From Cytobacillus gottheilii (GTDB lineage: Bacteria; Bacillota; Bacilli; Bacillales; Cytobacillaceae): a stretch of 64,000 nucleotides of DNA. A model generated the notes under the pieces. That model was not told the DNA's origin, made no database searches, and saw nothing but the letters and a program-made list of their open reading frames with translations. The DNA lies in assembly GCF_001636345.1 (NCBI RefSeq), contig NZ_KV440945.1, positions 1,961,631 to 2,025,630 on the forward strand. Reading direction: 5' to 3'. Every line of letters begins with the position of its first letter. Position 1 is the stretch's first letter. Of this stretch, positions 15,541 through 25,120 are shown one piece after another. Made by a program: the position numbers and the translations under genes.

Positions 15541-16683
15541 ATGACGAAATATGATTTAATTGCTACATCTGCAATGGGTCTAGAAGCCATTGTAGCAAAA
15601 GAAGTGCGAGATCTTGGCTATGAGTGCGAGGTTGAGAATGGGAGAATAACTTATAAAGGTGACGAAACTGCAATTGCGAGAAGCAATATGTGGCTTCGAA
15701 CAGCTGACCGAATTAAAATCAAGATCGGAGAATTTAGAGCAACAAGCTTTGATGAGCTGTTTGAGAAAACAAAAAGCATTCCTTGGGAAAGGTATTTGCC
15801 GGCAAACGCAAATTTCCCGGTTTCAGGAAAGTCTGTTAAATCTAAGCTTTTTAGTGTATCTGACTGTCAGGCAATCGTGAAGAAGGCAATTGTGGACCGC
15901 CTAAAAACTCATTATAAAATTCCAGGCTGGCTGGAAGAAAACGGGCCGATGTTCAAAATTGAAGTAGCTCTTCACAAAGATGTGGCTCTTTTGACGATCG
16001 ATGCCTCAGGAAGCGGACTGCATAAACGCGGCTACAGAATTGACCAAGGTGAAGCCCCTCTTAAAGAAACATTAGCAGCTGCTTTGGTGATGCTTACAAA
16101 TTGGACAGCAGATAAGCCATTTGTTGATCCATTTTGCGGTTCAGGCACAATTCCTATTGAAGCGGCATTAATTGGACAGAATATTGCTCCAGGCTTTAAC
16201 CGGGAGTTTATTTCAGAGCAATGGGATTGGATACCACAGGATATTTGGGACAAAGTGCGAGAAGAGTCAGAGGATCTGGCTAAATATGATCAGCCCCTTG
16301 ATATTACAGGTTCTGATATTGATCACCGCTTAGTGAAAATGGCAGAAGAAAATGCTTTTGAAGCAGGTTTGGGTGATTTGGTTCAATTCAAACAAATGCA
16401 AGTGAGAGATTTTACAACCACAAAAGAGTATGGAGTCATCATTGGCAATCCCCCATATGGTGAACGTCTTGGGGACAAGCCTGATGTTCAGAAAATGTAC
16501 CGGGAAATGGGACAAGCACTTTCACCATATGATACATGGTCTATTTATATGCTGACTTCCGACGAAGAGTTTGAAACTGTATTTGGAAAAAAGGCAACGA
16601 AAAAGAGAAAGCTGTTTAATGGATTTATTAAGACAGATTATTATCAATTCTGGGGAAAAAGGCCGCCGCGTCAGCAGCAATAG
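15541..16683 (+). CDS. ypsC: THUMP-domain class I rRNA methyltransferase YpsC, 380 aa
   Basis: This is a SAM-dependent RNA guanine-N2 methyltransferase of the RlmL N-half/TrmN type, probably acting on 23S rRNA (family inference). The N-terminal ferredoxin-like and THUMP part spans about 1-155. The methyltransferase core has DPFCGSGTIPIEAALIG (motif I, about 197-213), SDIDHRLV and the catalytic NPPYGERL (about 303-310) typical of N-methylation. The length matches YpsC (about 385 aa). It follows rnpB, and the ATG at 15541 has GTTAGGGTGAG upstream. A large hairpin follows the gene. Confidence 0.9.
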   Translation: MTKYDLIATSAMGLEAIVAKEVRDLGYECEVENGRITYKGDETAIARSNMWLRTADRIKIKIGEFRATSFDELFEKTKSIPWERYLPANANFPVSGKSVKSKLFSVSDCQAIVKKAIVDRLKTHYKIPGWLEENGPMFKIEVALHKDVALLTIDASGSGLHKRGYRIDQGEAPLKETLAAALVMLTNWTADKPFVDPFCGSGTIPIEAALIGQNIAPGFNREFISEQWDWIPQDIWDKVREESEDLAKYDQPLDITGSDIDHRLVKMAEENAFEAGLGDLVQFKQMQVRDFTTTKEYGVIIGNPPYGERLGDKPDVQKMYREMGQALSPYDTWSIYMLTSDEEFETVFGKKATKKRKLFNGFIKTDYYQFWGKRPPRQQQ

Positions 16684-16722
16684 TTATTTAAGGAACTCAC
16701 TGAAACAGAAGAATAGACTGAT

Positions 16723-16763
16723 CCTCTGCTGAATATAATAGTTATATTATATTCGGCAGGAGG
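16723..16763 (+). promoter_or_regulatory. Long hairpin whose 3' arm contains the ribosome site of the next ORF
   Basis: CTGCTGAATATAATA (16726-16740), loop GTTA, and TATTATATTCGGCAG (16745-16759) form a 15-bp stem with one G-T pair. The outer CCT/AGG pairing extends it through the AGGAGG Shine-Dalgarno (16758-16763). It may terminate ypsC, but it has no T tract. A role in blocking translation of the next ORF is also possible. Confidence 0.65.
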
Positions 16764-16770
16764 AAAGACG

Positions 16771-16944
16771 ATGAAAGACAGCAGAATAGATTTTAATAAA
16801 ATTGCTCATGCATTAAATGCCTCTATGGGGAAAATGATTGAGGAGAATGGACAGTCGTATGCTGGTCTTGATAAACTCAAACATGCACAATTAGAACTGC
16901 AGCAGGCCATGACATTCTCGTTTTCAAAAAAAGCAGTTAAATAG
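16771..16944 (+). CDS. Small conserved-looking protein, 57 aa, unknown
   Basis: This ORF codes for 57 residues (MKDSRIDFNKIAHALNAS...), starting 7 bases after a perfect AGGAGG and ending TAG. It is soluble, helical and slightly basic, with a Gln/Leu-rich middle (HAQLELQQAM). I do not recognise a family. The ribosome site lies in the 3' arm of a strong hairpin, so its translation may be controlled. The perfect Shine-Dalgarno and coding-like composition argue for a real gene. Confidence 0.6.
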   Translation: MKDSRIDFNKIAHALNASMGKMIEENGQSYAGLDKLKHAQLELQQAMTFSFSKKAVK

Positions 16945-17071
16945 CCTGCTGGCAAGTCCTAAGATGAGCCACGATGTCGAGCCTTCTTCTGAGAGGCTCA
17001 TTTATCCCTTTCTGATAGTATAAAAACGTTGTCGCATACGATATGAACTCCATCAACAAAAAAGACGATAA

Positions 17072-17106
17072 AGAAAAACCATGCCCAGTGCAAGGTTTTT
17101 TATTTG
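17072..17106 (+). terminator. Hairpin terminator before ypvA
   Basis: AAAAACCATGC pairs with GCAAGGTTTTT (one mismatch), and further T follows. Confidence 0.65.
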
Positions 17107-17161
17107 TTTAATGAAATGATAGATCTAAATAAATTTAGAGCAGATTATACGGAGGGGTAGC

Positions 17162-19081
17162 ATGCAAAGCCGAATGCCATTTGCAATTGCAAAAACAGAA
17201 TCTTTTTACGAAAAACTCAGTGAGTGGATTGGAGATGTCTTTTACGATATTCTTCCTGAAGCTGGCTTTGAAATGCGGGATGAGCAGATCTTTATGGCCT
17301 TCCAGCTTGAGAAAGCTTTCAAAGAAAACAAAATAATCTTTGCTGAGGCAGGAGTAGGAACGGGTAAAACGATTGTCTATCTTTTATATGCGATTGCCTA
17401 TGCCAGATACAAAAACAAACCTGCGATTATTGCATGTGCAGATGAAAACTTAATTGAACAGCTTGTGAAAAAAGAAGGGGATATTGCAAAGCTTGAAAAG
17501 GCATTGAATTTAAATGTTGATGTCCGTTTGGCAAAGTCCCGTGATCAGTATTTATGTTTAAACAAGCTTGATCAGCTTGTAGCAGCAAACGATAATGAAG
17601 TATACAATGAAGTGTTTGATATGCTGCCTGATTTTATTCATAGTGGATCTTCTATGCAAAAGTTTAACAAGTATGGTGATCGCAAGGATTATCCGCACCT
17701 AACAGATGAGCATTGGGGAAATGTTGCTTGGGATTCATTGCAAGACTGCTTCACATGTGAGAAGCGTCACCGCTGCGGACAGACTTTGCATCGCGAGCAC
17801 TATCGCAAAGCAAGTGATCTTATCATTTGTTCACATGACTTTTATATGGAGCATATTTGGACAAAAGAATCACGCAAACGAGAAGGGCAGCTTCCGCTCT
17901 TGCCAGAGAGCTCGTGTGTTGTTTTTGATGAAGGCCATTTATTAGAGTATGCATCGCAAAAAGCACTGACATATCGTTTCACAGAGCAGATTTTAGAATC
18001 TCTTCTTACACGTTTAATGGCAAATGATGTACGGGAAACAACATTAAATACAATCGAAGATACGATTTATCAGAACGAAGTGTTCTTTTCAGAATTGGTT
18101 AATGCTTCTACTGAGGAACTTGGATCTGAAAAACGTACGATCCAAAAAACACCGGCTGTTCTGGCGGAAGGAAAGAAACTTCTTAATTTAATCAGCACGT
18201 TAGAAGAAGAGCTGGTATTCGAAAGTGAAATGTATGTCATTAATGAATATGATTTGAAAATTGTAGAGGAATATTTAGAGCAAATCTCTTATTCCCTTTC
18301 CTTATTCTTAAAAGAGTTAAAGGGTATTACATGGTTTGAAGACCATAACTTAGAACATACGCTTGTCATCATGCCAAAAATGGTAGAGGAAATAATGAAA
18401 GAAGAAGTCTTTTCCCAAAAACAGCCGTTTGTGTTTTCTTCTGCAACATTATCTGAAAACAAATCGTTTGAATATATGGCAAACAGCTTAGGGATGACAG
18501 ACTATCTATCTTTCTCGGTAGAATCTCCATTTGATTATGATGAGAGTATGACCATAAAAATGCCAGTGTTTAAAACAGACAATTTACATGCGAAAATAGA
18601 GTATACAAAGGCACAAATAGAGAAATCAGAAGGACGGGCACTCGTTCTTTTCAATAATCAGGCTGAATTGGCTGCCTTTAAAGCGCAAGCTGCCGGGAAG
18701 CTGCAATGGCCAGTCTACTTTGAGGGTGAAAGTGAAATTAGTACTTTGGTATCTAAATTCCAAAATGAAGAACAATCAGTATTATGTTCAACGACACTTT
18801 GGGAAGGATTGGATATTCCAGGCCGTTCACTCGAAAATGTTATAATCTTTTCTCTGCCGTATCCGCCGAATGATCCAGTGTTTACTGCTAAAAGAGAAGG
18901 AGCAGAGGATCCATTCAAACAAGTGGACATGCCTTACATGATTTTAAGGCTTCGCCAAGGGATCGGCAGGCTGATTCGAACTCACGAGGATCAAGGAACA
19001 GTACACATTTTATTACAGGAAAATGAAAACAGGGATGCTCTTTCAGCAATAGAAAAGGTCGTTCCTGTACAGCCGCAATAG
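17162..19081 (+). CDS. ypvA: DinG/XPD-type Fe-S helicase YpvA, 639 aa
   Basis: Superfamily 2 DNA helicase of the XPD/DinG group. The P-loop EAGVGTGKT lies near residue 60-68. An iron-sulfur cysteine set occurs at about 193-230 (DCFTCEKRHRCG, then IICSH). A DEGH box is at about 257, and the C-terminal motor carries SSATLSEN, TTLWEGLDIPG and RLRQGIGRLIR. The length matches YpvA. The role is in DNA repair or recombination by family, without a precise known function. GGAGGGG lies 5 bases before the ATG at 17162. The gene ends at a terminator shared with the convergent MFS gene. Confidence 0.9.
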   Translation: MQSRMPFAIAKTESFYEKLSEWIGDVFYDILPEAGFEMRDEQIFMAFQLEKAFKENKIIFAEAGVGTGKTIVYLLYAIAYARYKNKPAIIACADENLIEQLVKKEGDIAKLEKALNLNVDVRLAKSRDQYLCLNKLDQLVAANDNEVYNEVFDMLPDFIHSGSSMQKFNKYGDRKDYPHLTDEHWGNVAWDSLQDCFTCEKRHRCGQTLHREHYRKASDLIICSHDFYMEHIWTKESRKREGQLPLLPESSCVVFDEGHLLEYASQKALTYRFTEQILESLLTRLMANDVRETTLNTIEDTIYQNEVFFSELVNASTEELGSEKRTIQKTPAVLAEGKKLLNLISTLEEELVFESEMYVINEYDLKIVEEYLEQISYSLSLFLKELKGITWFEDHNLEHTLVIMPKMVEEIMKEEVFSQKQPFVFSSATLSENKSFEYMANSLGMTDYLSFSVESPFDYDESMTIKMPVFKTDNLHAKIEYTKAQIEKSEGRALVLFNNQAELAAFKAQAAGKLQWPVYFEGESEISTLVSKFQNEEQSVLCSTTLWEGLDIPGRSLENVIIFSLPYPPNDPVFTAKREGAEDPFKQVDMPYMILRLRQGIGRLIRTHEDQGTVHILLQENENRDALSAIEKVVPVQPQ

Positions 19082-19090
19082 ACTCAACAT

Positions 19091-19125
19091 AAAAATCCCC
19101 CTAAACCATATTAGGGGGATTTTTC
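19091..19125. terminator. Bidirectional terminator, ypvA and MFS gene
   Basis: AAAAATCCCCCTAA pairs with TTAGGGGGATTTTT around a short loop. It overlaps the last codons of the convergent transporter gene. Confidence 0.9.
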
Positions 19126-20246
19126 CATAGGTTATATAAGGACATCCATAATACATTACCAAACAACAGACAGGCTGCAATCAGAAAACCGCTCTTAAAA
19201 CTAACTGTCAGAGCACCGGTAATGGCTGAACCAGCAACAGATCCCAGTGAGAAAAAGGCATAAAAATAACCAAATGCTCTTCCTCTTGCTTCTGGTGCTG
19301 TCTGCTGAATCAATAGGGCAGAAATAGATGGGAACAGCCATGCAAAGCCAAGGCCGTAAATAACCATCGAAACATATAGCATAAGCAGGCTTGTGCTATT
19401 GCTTAAAAGCAATAAAGCAAAGCCAATGACCGACATTCCCAGAGTCATTAAACGAAAAGGTTTATACTTGTCATAAAGCTTATTTGTTGGCAGTAAAAAG
19501 ATACATATTGCCGTAATGCCAAATGTACTTAACAGTGTACCGCTTGCTGATGAGCTAAACTGCAGCATTTCCACTTGAAGAGGCAGCATATAAGCTAATA
19601 CTCCTTGAGCAAACATCAGGCTAAAGGCACCGATAAAGCTGAATATCATTAATGAACTGATGGACCTGCCAGACTGATTGGCAGCCTTCTTTTCAGAAGA
19701 GGCTCCGCTAACTCCCTGTTTTGGAATGAAAAAAGGGACTGCGGCAGCTGTTAGAAGCATTAAAATTCCGTTTACAATAAAGACAGTCTGAACATTCCCA
19801 GAGCCGGCAATTCCGCCAAAAGCAGGTCCGGCGATAGCGGCAATTCCTACTGCTGCACCAGTAATGGCCATCGATTTGCCTTGAGTACCTGATTCGCTTC
19901 TGTTCGCAATCATGGTAAAGGCAGCAGGAACAATAAATCCGCTGATAAAACCATGAAGGAAGCGAATTCCTAATAATTGAGCAGGAGTAACGGCAAAGGG
20001 GTAAAGAAAGAGAATTGCTCCGCACAGACCAAGTCCAATCATCAGAATGGTTTTTCCTCTGCTGCGGTCGATATAATAGCCGGCAAGCATATTGCCGATC
20101 ATATTAGAAAAAGAATACATGCCGACAATTATGCCGATAATGGCAGATCCTGCCCCTAAACCTTTTGCATATGTACTCATGATGGGCAATTGCGAAAACA
20201 TGTCAAAAAAGGAAATAAACACTATCAATAAAATGAAAAATCTCAT
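19101..20246 (-). CDS. Major facilitator superfamily transporter, 381 aa
   Basis: Twelve hydrophobic segments are spread over 381 residues, with the MFS signature loop after helix 2 (GYYIDRSRGKTILMIG, about 57-72) and its pseudo-repeat in the second half (NKLYDKYKPFRLM). Motif-C-like glycine-rich helix 5 (AAVGIAAIAGPAFGG) suggests drug-type H+ antiport. GAGGAAG precedes the ATG at 20246. It stands alone between ypvA and ypwA. It is not part of the B. subtilis order I recall, so it is an insertion of this lineage. The substrate is unknown. Confidence 0.85.
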   Translation of the reverse strand: MRFFILLIVFISFFDMFSQLPIMSTYAKGLGAGSAIIGIIVGMYSFSNMIGNMLAGYYIDRSRGKTILMIGLGLCGAILFLYPFAVTPAQLLGIRFLHGFISGFIVPAAFTMIANRSESGTQGKSMAITGAAVGIAAIAGPAFGGIAGSGNVQTVFIVNGILMLLTAAAVPFFIPKQGVSGASSEKKAANQSGRSISSLMIFSFIGAFSLMFAQGVLAYMLPLQVEMLQFSSSASGTLLSTFGITAICIFLLPTNKLYDKYKPFRLMTLGMSVIGFALLLLSNSTSLLMLYVSMVIYGLGFAWLFPSISALLIQQTAPEARGRAFGYFYAFFSLGSVAGSAITGALTVSFKSGFLIAACLLFGNVLWMSLYNLWKNPPNMV

Positions 20247-20419
20247 GAATTAAACTTCCTCATCCTATATTTTAATGTATTCATAGAGTTAAGGCACTTC
20301 CTAATTATAACGTACTAAAATGGCTTTGACATATGTGGAATTCAACGATTTTGAGAAAAAATTTCAGAAAAATATGATAAGATGTAAAAGTGAAGATGAA
20401 TACATAGGAGGACTGCCTG

Positions 20420-21934
20420 ATGACGATTCAACAAACAGAACAAAAATTTCTTGATTATGTAAAGAAAATGGAAGCATATAATGAAGCTCTTTCCCTTATT
20501 TTCTGGGATTTGCGCACGGGAGCACCAAAACAAGGAGTAGAGCAGCGATCTGAAACGATTGGTGTGCTTTCTTCGGAGGTATTTCACCTTTCAACTTCTG
20601 ATGAAATGGCTGGGTTTCTTCAAGCCCTTTCCCAGGATGAAGTGAAAAAAGGACTGTCTGAACGAACAGTGAAGACAGTTGAACTATGCCAAAAAGAATA
20701 TGACCGCAATAAAAAAATTCCTGCTGAAGAGTATAAGGAATATGTTATTTTACAATCACAGGCGGAAAGTACTTGGGAAGAGGCAAAAGAGAAAGACGAC
20801 TTTGAAATGTTTAGACCTTATCTTGAAAAGCTAGTCTCAATGAATAAGCGTTTTGTTGAGTATTGGGGTTACGAAGGAAATAAATATAATACATTACTGG
20901 ATATGTACGAACCAGGCATCACTGTTGAAACACTGGATGAGGTGTTTGGGAACTTGCGCGAGAAGATTGTACCGCTCGTCAAGCAAATTGCAGAGGCAAA
21001 AGTAAAGCCTAAGACGGAATGTTTATATGAACAGTTTCCAAAAGAAGCTCAGCGAGACTTCAGCTTAGAGATTCTTGAACAAATGGGTTATAACTTTAAG
21101 GCGGGAAGGCTGGATGAGACGGTTCATCCGTTTGCGATTGGTCTGAGCCCTGGAGATGTGAGGGTCACGACAAAATACGATGAAAATGATTTTCGGACGG
21201 CAGTGTTTGGAACAATCCATGAAGGCGGGCATGCCTTATATGAGCAAAATATAAGCAAAGATTTAATTGGAACTCCGCTTTGTGATGGTACATCAATGGG
21301 CATTCATGAATCACAATCATTATTCTATGAAAACTTTGTTGGAAGAGATCTATCATTCTGGAAAAAGAACTATGATCTATTAAAGCAATATAGCAGCGGT
21401 CAGTTTGATGATGTAGCTGTAGAAGATTTTTATACAGCAATCAATGAAGCAAAGCCATCCTTGATTCGCATCGAAGCAGACGAGCTAACATATCCGCTCC
21501 ACATTATTATTCGTTATGAAATTGAAAAGGGCCTTTTCAATGATGAAATTGAAGTAAAGGATCTGCCTGAAGTGTGGAATGCAAAATATAAGGAATACTT
21601 GGGTGTAGTGCCTGACAATAATGCAAAAGGTGTGCTCCAGGATGTTCATTGGTCTGGCGGCAGCTTTGGCTATTTCCCTTCCTATGCACTTGGATACATG
21701 TATGCGGCCCAGTTGAAAAATGCAATGCTGAAGGACTTGCCTCACTTTGATCAGCTGTTAGAAGAAGGCAATCTTACACCAATTAAAGAGTGGTTTACAA
21801 AGCATGTACATCAATTCGGCAAAATGAAAAAACCGCTGGAAATCCTTCAGGACGCAACAGGGGAAGGGTTAAACGCACAGCATTTAGTAGAGTATTTATA
21901 TGAAAAATATAATAAAGTATATCAATTAAACTAA
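20420..21934 (+). CDS. ypwA: Thermostable carboxypeptidase YpwA (peptidase M32), 504 aa
   Basis: M32 zinc metallocarboxypeptidases remove C-terminal residues from peptides with broad specificity. The zinc-binding HEGGH (267-271) is present with a downstream GIHESQS motif that carries the third ligand Glu. The conserved motifs DVRVTTKYDENDF and IRIEADELTYPLHII are also visible. The length (504) equals B. subtilis YpwA (about 501). AGGAGG lies before the ATG, and the product is cytoplasmic. The EamA transporter gene follows within 60 bp and may be cotranscribed, since no terminator is seen between them. Confidence 0.93.
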   Translation: MTIQQTEQKFLDYVKKMEAYNEALSLIFWDLRTGAPKQGVEQRSETIGVLSSEVFHLSTSDEMAGFLQALSQDEVKKGLSERTVKTVELCQKEYDRNKKIPAEEYKEYVILQSQAESTWEEAKEKDDFEMFRPYLEKLVSMNKRFVEYWGYEGNKYNTLLDMYEPGITVETLDEVFGNLREKIVPLVKQIAEAKVKPKTECLYEQFPKEAQRDFSLEILEQMGYNFKAGRLDETVHPFAIGLSPGDVRVTTKYDENDFRTAVFGTIHEGGHALYEQNISKDLIGTPLCDGTSMGIHESQSLFYENFVGRDLSFWKKNYDLLKQYSSGQFDDVAVEDFYTAINEAKPSLIRIEADELTYPLHIIIRYEIEKGLFNDEIEVKDLPEVWNAKYKEYLGVVPDNNAKGVLQDVHWSGGSFGYFPSYALGYMYAAQLKNAMLKDLPHFDQLLEEGNLTPIKEWFTKHVHQFGKMKKPLEILQDATGEGLNAQHLVEYLYEKYNKVYQLN

Positions 21935-21992
21935 GAAAAGGTCCCTTGCTCGGACAGGTTAATGGGCTCATCTCAATCAAAAAGGGATGTGA

Positions 21993-22907
21993 ATGATGAA
22001 TAAATACAAACCTGCGCTTTTCATTGCCTCAGGTGCTGCATTATGGGGAAGTATAGCTTTATTTGTAAGAGAGCTAGGAAATCTAGGGTTTTCTGCGATG
22101 GAAATAGTTGCTATCAGGGTAATATCGGCTGCATTTTTTCTTTTTTTCTTAGGAGTCTTTTCCTATCGTAAAGAGATGCAGCTATCACAATGGCATGATA
22201 TCCGCTATTTTATCGGTACTGGGATACTTAGTATTGTATTTTTTAACTTTTGTTACTTTACTACGATGAATCAGGCAGGTGTTTCAGTTGCGGTCATCCT
22301 GTTATACACCGCTCCTGCCTTTGTCACTGTTCTATCTTTCTTCTTTTTAAAAGAAAAGATAGATAGGAAGAAATTAATAGCAGTATTCGCAACAATTTTA
22401 GGATGTGCTCTGATCACCGGCTTAAGTGGAGGGAATTCAAATTTAACAGCCATCAGTTTTCTGATCGGGTTAGGATCTGGCTTGGGTTATGCATTGTACA
22501 CAATCTTTGGGAAATTTGCCTTAAGAAAGTACTCATCCTACACTGTTACTTTATATACCTTTCTAGTAGCTTCTGTAGCGTTAGTTCCTTTTACAAGACT
22601 ATGGGAGAAAATACAGTTATTTATGACATTTGAAGTATTGCTTCTAAGTCTTGGTCTAGGATTAATACCAACTGTTGTTGCCTATATCTTATATACGAAA
22701 GGTTTGGAGCAGACAGAAGGTAGTAAGGCTGCGATTATAGCAACCATCGAACCAGTTGTTGCCTGTGTCATTGGAGTAGCTGTTTTTGGTGAATTCTTCG
22801 GTAATGCCCAAGTATTAGGTGCTGTCTGTATTCTTGGGTCAGTGATTGCCGTCAATATAAACAGCAAAAAGTTGAGAGTTCCAAAAGATAGAGGAGTTCA
22901 CTCTTAG
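21993..22907 (+). CDS. EamA/DMT family exporter, 304 aa
   Basis: Ten membrane segments are arranged as two EamA halves (about 5-140 and 150-292), with typical LYTAPAFVTVLSFFFLKEK ending half one and EPVVACVIGVAVFGEFF in half two. Such proteins export amino acids or other metabolites, but the substrate cannot be read. Two adjacent ATG codons (21993, 21996) follow AGGGATGTGA. It may be read through from ypwA. A terminator follows that also serves the convergent oxidase operon. Confidence 0.87.
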   Translation: MMNKYKPALFIASGAALWGSIALFVRELGNLGFSAMEIVAIRVISAAFFLFFLGVFSYRKEMQLSQWHDIRYFIGTGILSIVFFNFCYFTTMNQAGVSVAVILLYTAPAFVTVLSFFFLKEKIDRKKLIAVFATILGCALITGLSGGNSNLTAISFLIGLGSGLGYALYTIFGKFALRKYSSYTVTLYTFLVASVALVPFTRLWEKIQLFMTFEVLLLSLGLGLIPTVVAYILYTKGLEQTEGSKAAIIATIEPVVACVIGVAVFGEFFGNAQVLGAVCILGSVIAVNINSKKLRVPKDRGVHS

Positions 22908-22912
22908 TGAGA

Positions 22913-22946
22913 AAAAAAGCGTCTGCTGATATGCAGACGCTTTTAA
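22913..22946. terminator. Bidirectional terminator, EamA gene and ba3 operon
   Basis: AAAAAGCGTCTGC pairs with GCAGACGCTTTT around TGATAT. Confidence 0.9.
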
Positions 22947-22962
22947 AATGTCTATTTTTGCT

Positions 22963-24621
22963 TTACCAGAGATTGTTATATCCTTTTGAACCAGGCGGCG
23001 CATTTTGAATAAGGTCAATAAATGGTATGGTATAAGCGAATAAAATTAATAAAACGGTAATACCCATCCAAATTTTCCAGTTTTCAAAAACCATAGGAGC
23101 CGGTTCAGCATGAGTGGACATTTCACCAATAGGGAATTCCTCTTCTCCTTTTGGAGCAAAGAATGCAAGATTCACAAAGATATAGAGCATTAGAATAATC
23201 GCTAAAAATAGAATGGAACCGCCGACTGCTTGTGCGACTTGATAAGGAATCCATTCAGCGGCTTGCGGGGCACCACCGTATTCAGAAAAAGCAGAGCGGC
23301 GCGGTGCACCTAACAACCCGGCAGCATGCATGGCGCCGGACATAAACGTCATTCCAATTGCCCAGAGCACACCTTGTATAAGAGCTAATTTATTGATCGC
23401 TTTTGTTAATACACGTCCAGTTAAATGCGGTACTAGCCAGAAAGTGATTCCAAAGAACGTTAATACAACTGCGGTTGCTAGTGTTAAATGAAAATGTCCT
23501 GTTACCCAGATCGTGTTGTGAACAACCTGGTTCATCTGGTTGGAAGCATTAATTAATCCTCCTGCACCAGCAGGGATAAAAGAAAGCATTCCGATAAATG
23601 GAACAGCGAAGCGTGCATCTCCCCATGGCAGCATTTTAAACCAGCCAAATAAGCCTTTTGCTCCTTTTGAGCGCCCAAATGTCTCAAAGGTTGCAAAGAG
23701 TGAAAAGGCTGTCATCAATGACGGAATAACGACTAGGAATGTTAAAACAACTTGTAGAAATTTCCATGCGGCGTCAATTCCCGGTTCTAATAACTGATGA
23801 TGAAACCCGACAGGTATGGAGAAAAGCAAAAACAAGATAAAGGACATACGTGCTAAAGAATCTGAGAAAATCTTGCCGCCAATGATTTTTGGAATGATAA
23901 CATACCAGGCCATATAAGCCGGCAATAACCAGAAATAAACAAGCGGATGTCCAAAATACCAGAATAATGTACGGCTGACACCGACATTAACGGTTTCAAC
24001 TAATCCAAGAGACCATGGAAGAAGCTGAATCAAAACGGTTGCAGCTACACCAAGAGTCGCAACAATCCACATTAACACATTCACAAGAGCCATAAATGTG
24101 AGCAGCGGACTAGGTGTACCTGGATTAGCACGGCGCCACTCGGCATATTTCATAATAATAGCAGCACTTCCCAGCCAGCTGCCGACAACGACTAATGTTA
24201 ATCCAAGATAAAACAGGAAGTGAGCCTGAAGCGGAGCGTAGAAGGTGTAAAGCACGCTAGCTTCATTTAGAAGAATCATAACTGCAGCCATCACTGTTCC
24301 AATTGTCATTAACCAGAAACCAATCCATGCGATGGTTCGCTGTTTAGTTGTAAATGTTCCGGCTGTTTTACTTACACATGCCTGCATAAAGCCCATGATG
24401 AAGAATGTGGTTAATACAAGACCCAAAACAACACCGTGAACAGTTAAAATTTGATAATAGCCAATCCCTGCCGGCAATTCGAACCTGCCTGAGCGTACAA
24501 GCACCTGCAATAATCCTGCAAGTCCTCCTATTAATAAAGCAATAAAGGCAACATAGATCTGTGCCATAACCAATTTGCCGTCACGGCGGTCAACTTTCAG
24601 TTTGTCTGCTGAGTTGATCAT
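22963..24621 (-). CDS. ba3-type cytochrome c oxidase subunit I, 552 aa
   Basis: This is the heme-copper oxidase catalytic subunit of the B-type (ba3/bo3). About 13 membrane helices are visible. Heme and copper ligands are found in LTVHGVVLGLVLTTFF (His of the low-spin heme), FGHPLVYFWLLPAY (CuB His), HHQLLEPG (two CuB His) and a late GHFHLTLATAVV (two His). It reduces oxygen to water with cytochrome c as donor. Its ATG overlaps the stop of subunit II (ATGA), so the two are coupled. The operon order is IIa-II-I on the minus strand. A Crp/Fnr-type box lies upstream of the operon. Confidence 0.94.
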   Translation of the reverse strand: MINSADKLKVDRRDGKLVMAQIYVAFIALLIGGLAGLLQVLVRSGRFELPAGIGYYQILTVHGVVLGLVLTTFFIMGFMQACVSKTAGTFTTKQRTIAWIGFWLMTIGTVMAAVMILLNEASVLYTFYAPLQAHFLFYLGLTLVVVGSWLGSAAIIMKYAEWRRANPGTPSPLLTFMALVNVLMWIVATLGVAATVLIQLLPWSLGLVETVNVGVSRTLFWYFGHPLVYFWLLPAYMAWYVIIPKIIGGKIFSDSLARMSFILFLLFSIPVGFHHQLLEPGIDAAWKFLQVVLTFLVVIPSLMTAFSLFATFETFGRSKGAKGLFGWFKMLPWGDARFAVPFIGMLSFIPAGAGGLINASNQMNQVVHNTIWVTGHFHLTLATAVVLTFFGITFWLVPHLTGRVLTKAINKLALIQGVLWAIGMTFMSGAMHAAGLLGAPRRSAFSEYGGAPQAAEWIPYQVAQAVGGSILFLAIILMLYIFVNLAFFAPKGEEEFPIGEMSTHAEPAPMVFENWKIWMGITVLLILFAYTIPFIDLIQNAPPGSKGYNNLW

Positions 24622-25097
24622 GATTCAACCACCTCGATTTTGGAAGTCATTAAATGGTGTCCAGCACCACAATATTCATTACAAAGAATTAAGTATTCAC
24701 CGGTCTTATCAAATGTTGTGATATGTTCACTGATATAGCCTGGCTCAAGCATCATATTGATGTTTGTGCCTGCAACTTCAAAACCGTGGATGACATCCTT
24801 AGTGGTTGCAATAATTTTTACTGTAGCTCCAAATGGAATTTCTACATCACCTGGATTATAGTTAAATGCCTGTGCAACAAAGACAAGCTCATAATCCCAT
24901 GCTTTTCCTTCAACTTTTTTTAAGCCAGGTTCATTAAATGGTGCCTGTGTTTCAACCTTTTCTGGATCAATTGTCGCTAAACAGCTAGGAGGCTGGTTTC
25001 CAAGGTAGAATGCGCTTACACCTAAAACTGTCAGAAAAACAAGCAATGTCCCGACCCCAAAGATTAGCCAAACTTTTTCAAACTTATGCATATGCAT
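24618..25097 (-). CDS. ba3-type cytochrome c oxidase subunit II (CuA), 159 aa
   Basis: One N-terminal membrane helix (about 10-32) anchors an outward cupredoxin domain. The CuA site is complete near the C-terminus, LCNEYCGAGHHLM (two Cys, His, Met), with the upstream His in DVIHGFEV. It accepts electrons from cytochrome c and hands them to subunit I. The length is typical of ba3 subunit II (about 155-165). AAGGGG lies upstream of the ATG at 25097. It is the second gene of the operon. Confidence 0.94.
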   Translation of the reverse strand: MHMHKFEKVWLIFGVGTLLVFLTVLGVSAFYLGNQPPSCLATIDPEKVETQAPFNEPGLKKVEGKAWDYELVFVAQAFNYNPGDVEIPFGATVKIIATTKDVIHGFEVAGTNINMMLEPGYISEHITTFDKTGEYLILCNEYCGAGHHLMTSKIEVVES

Positions 25098-25120
25098 GGC
25101 TATTTTCCCCTTTCAACTTC

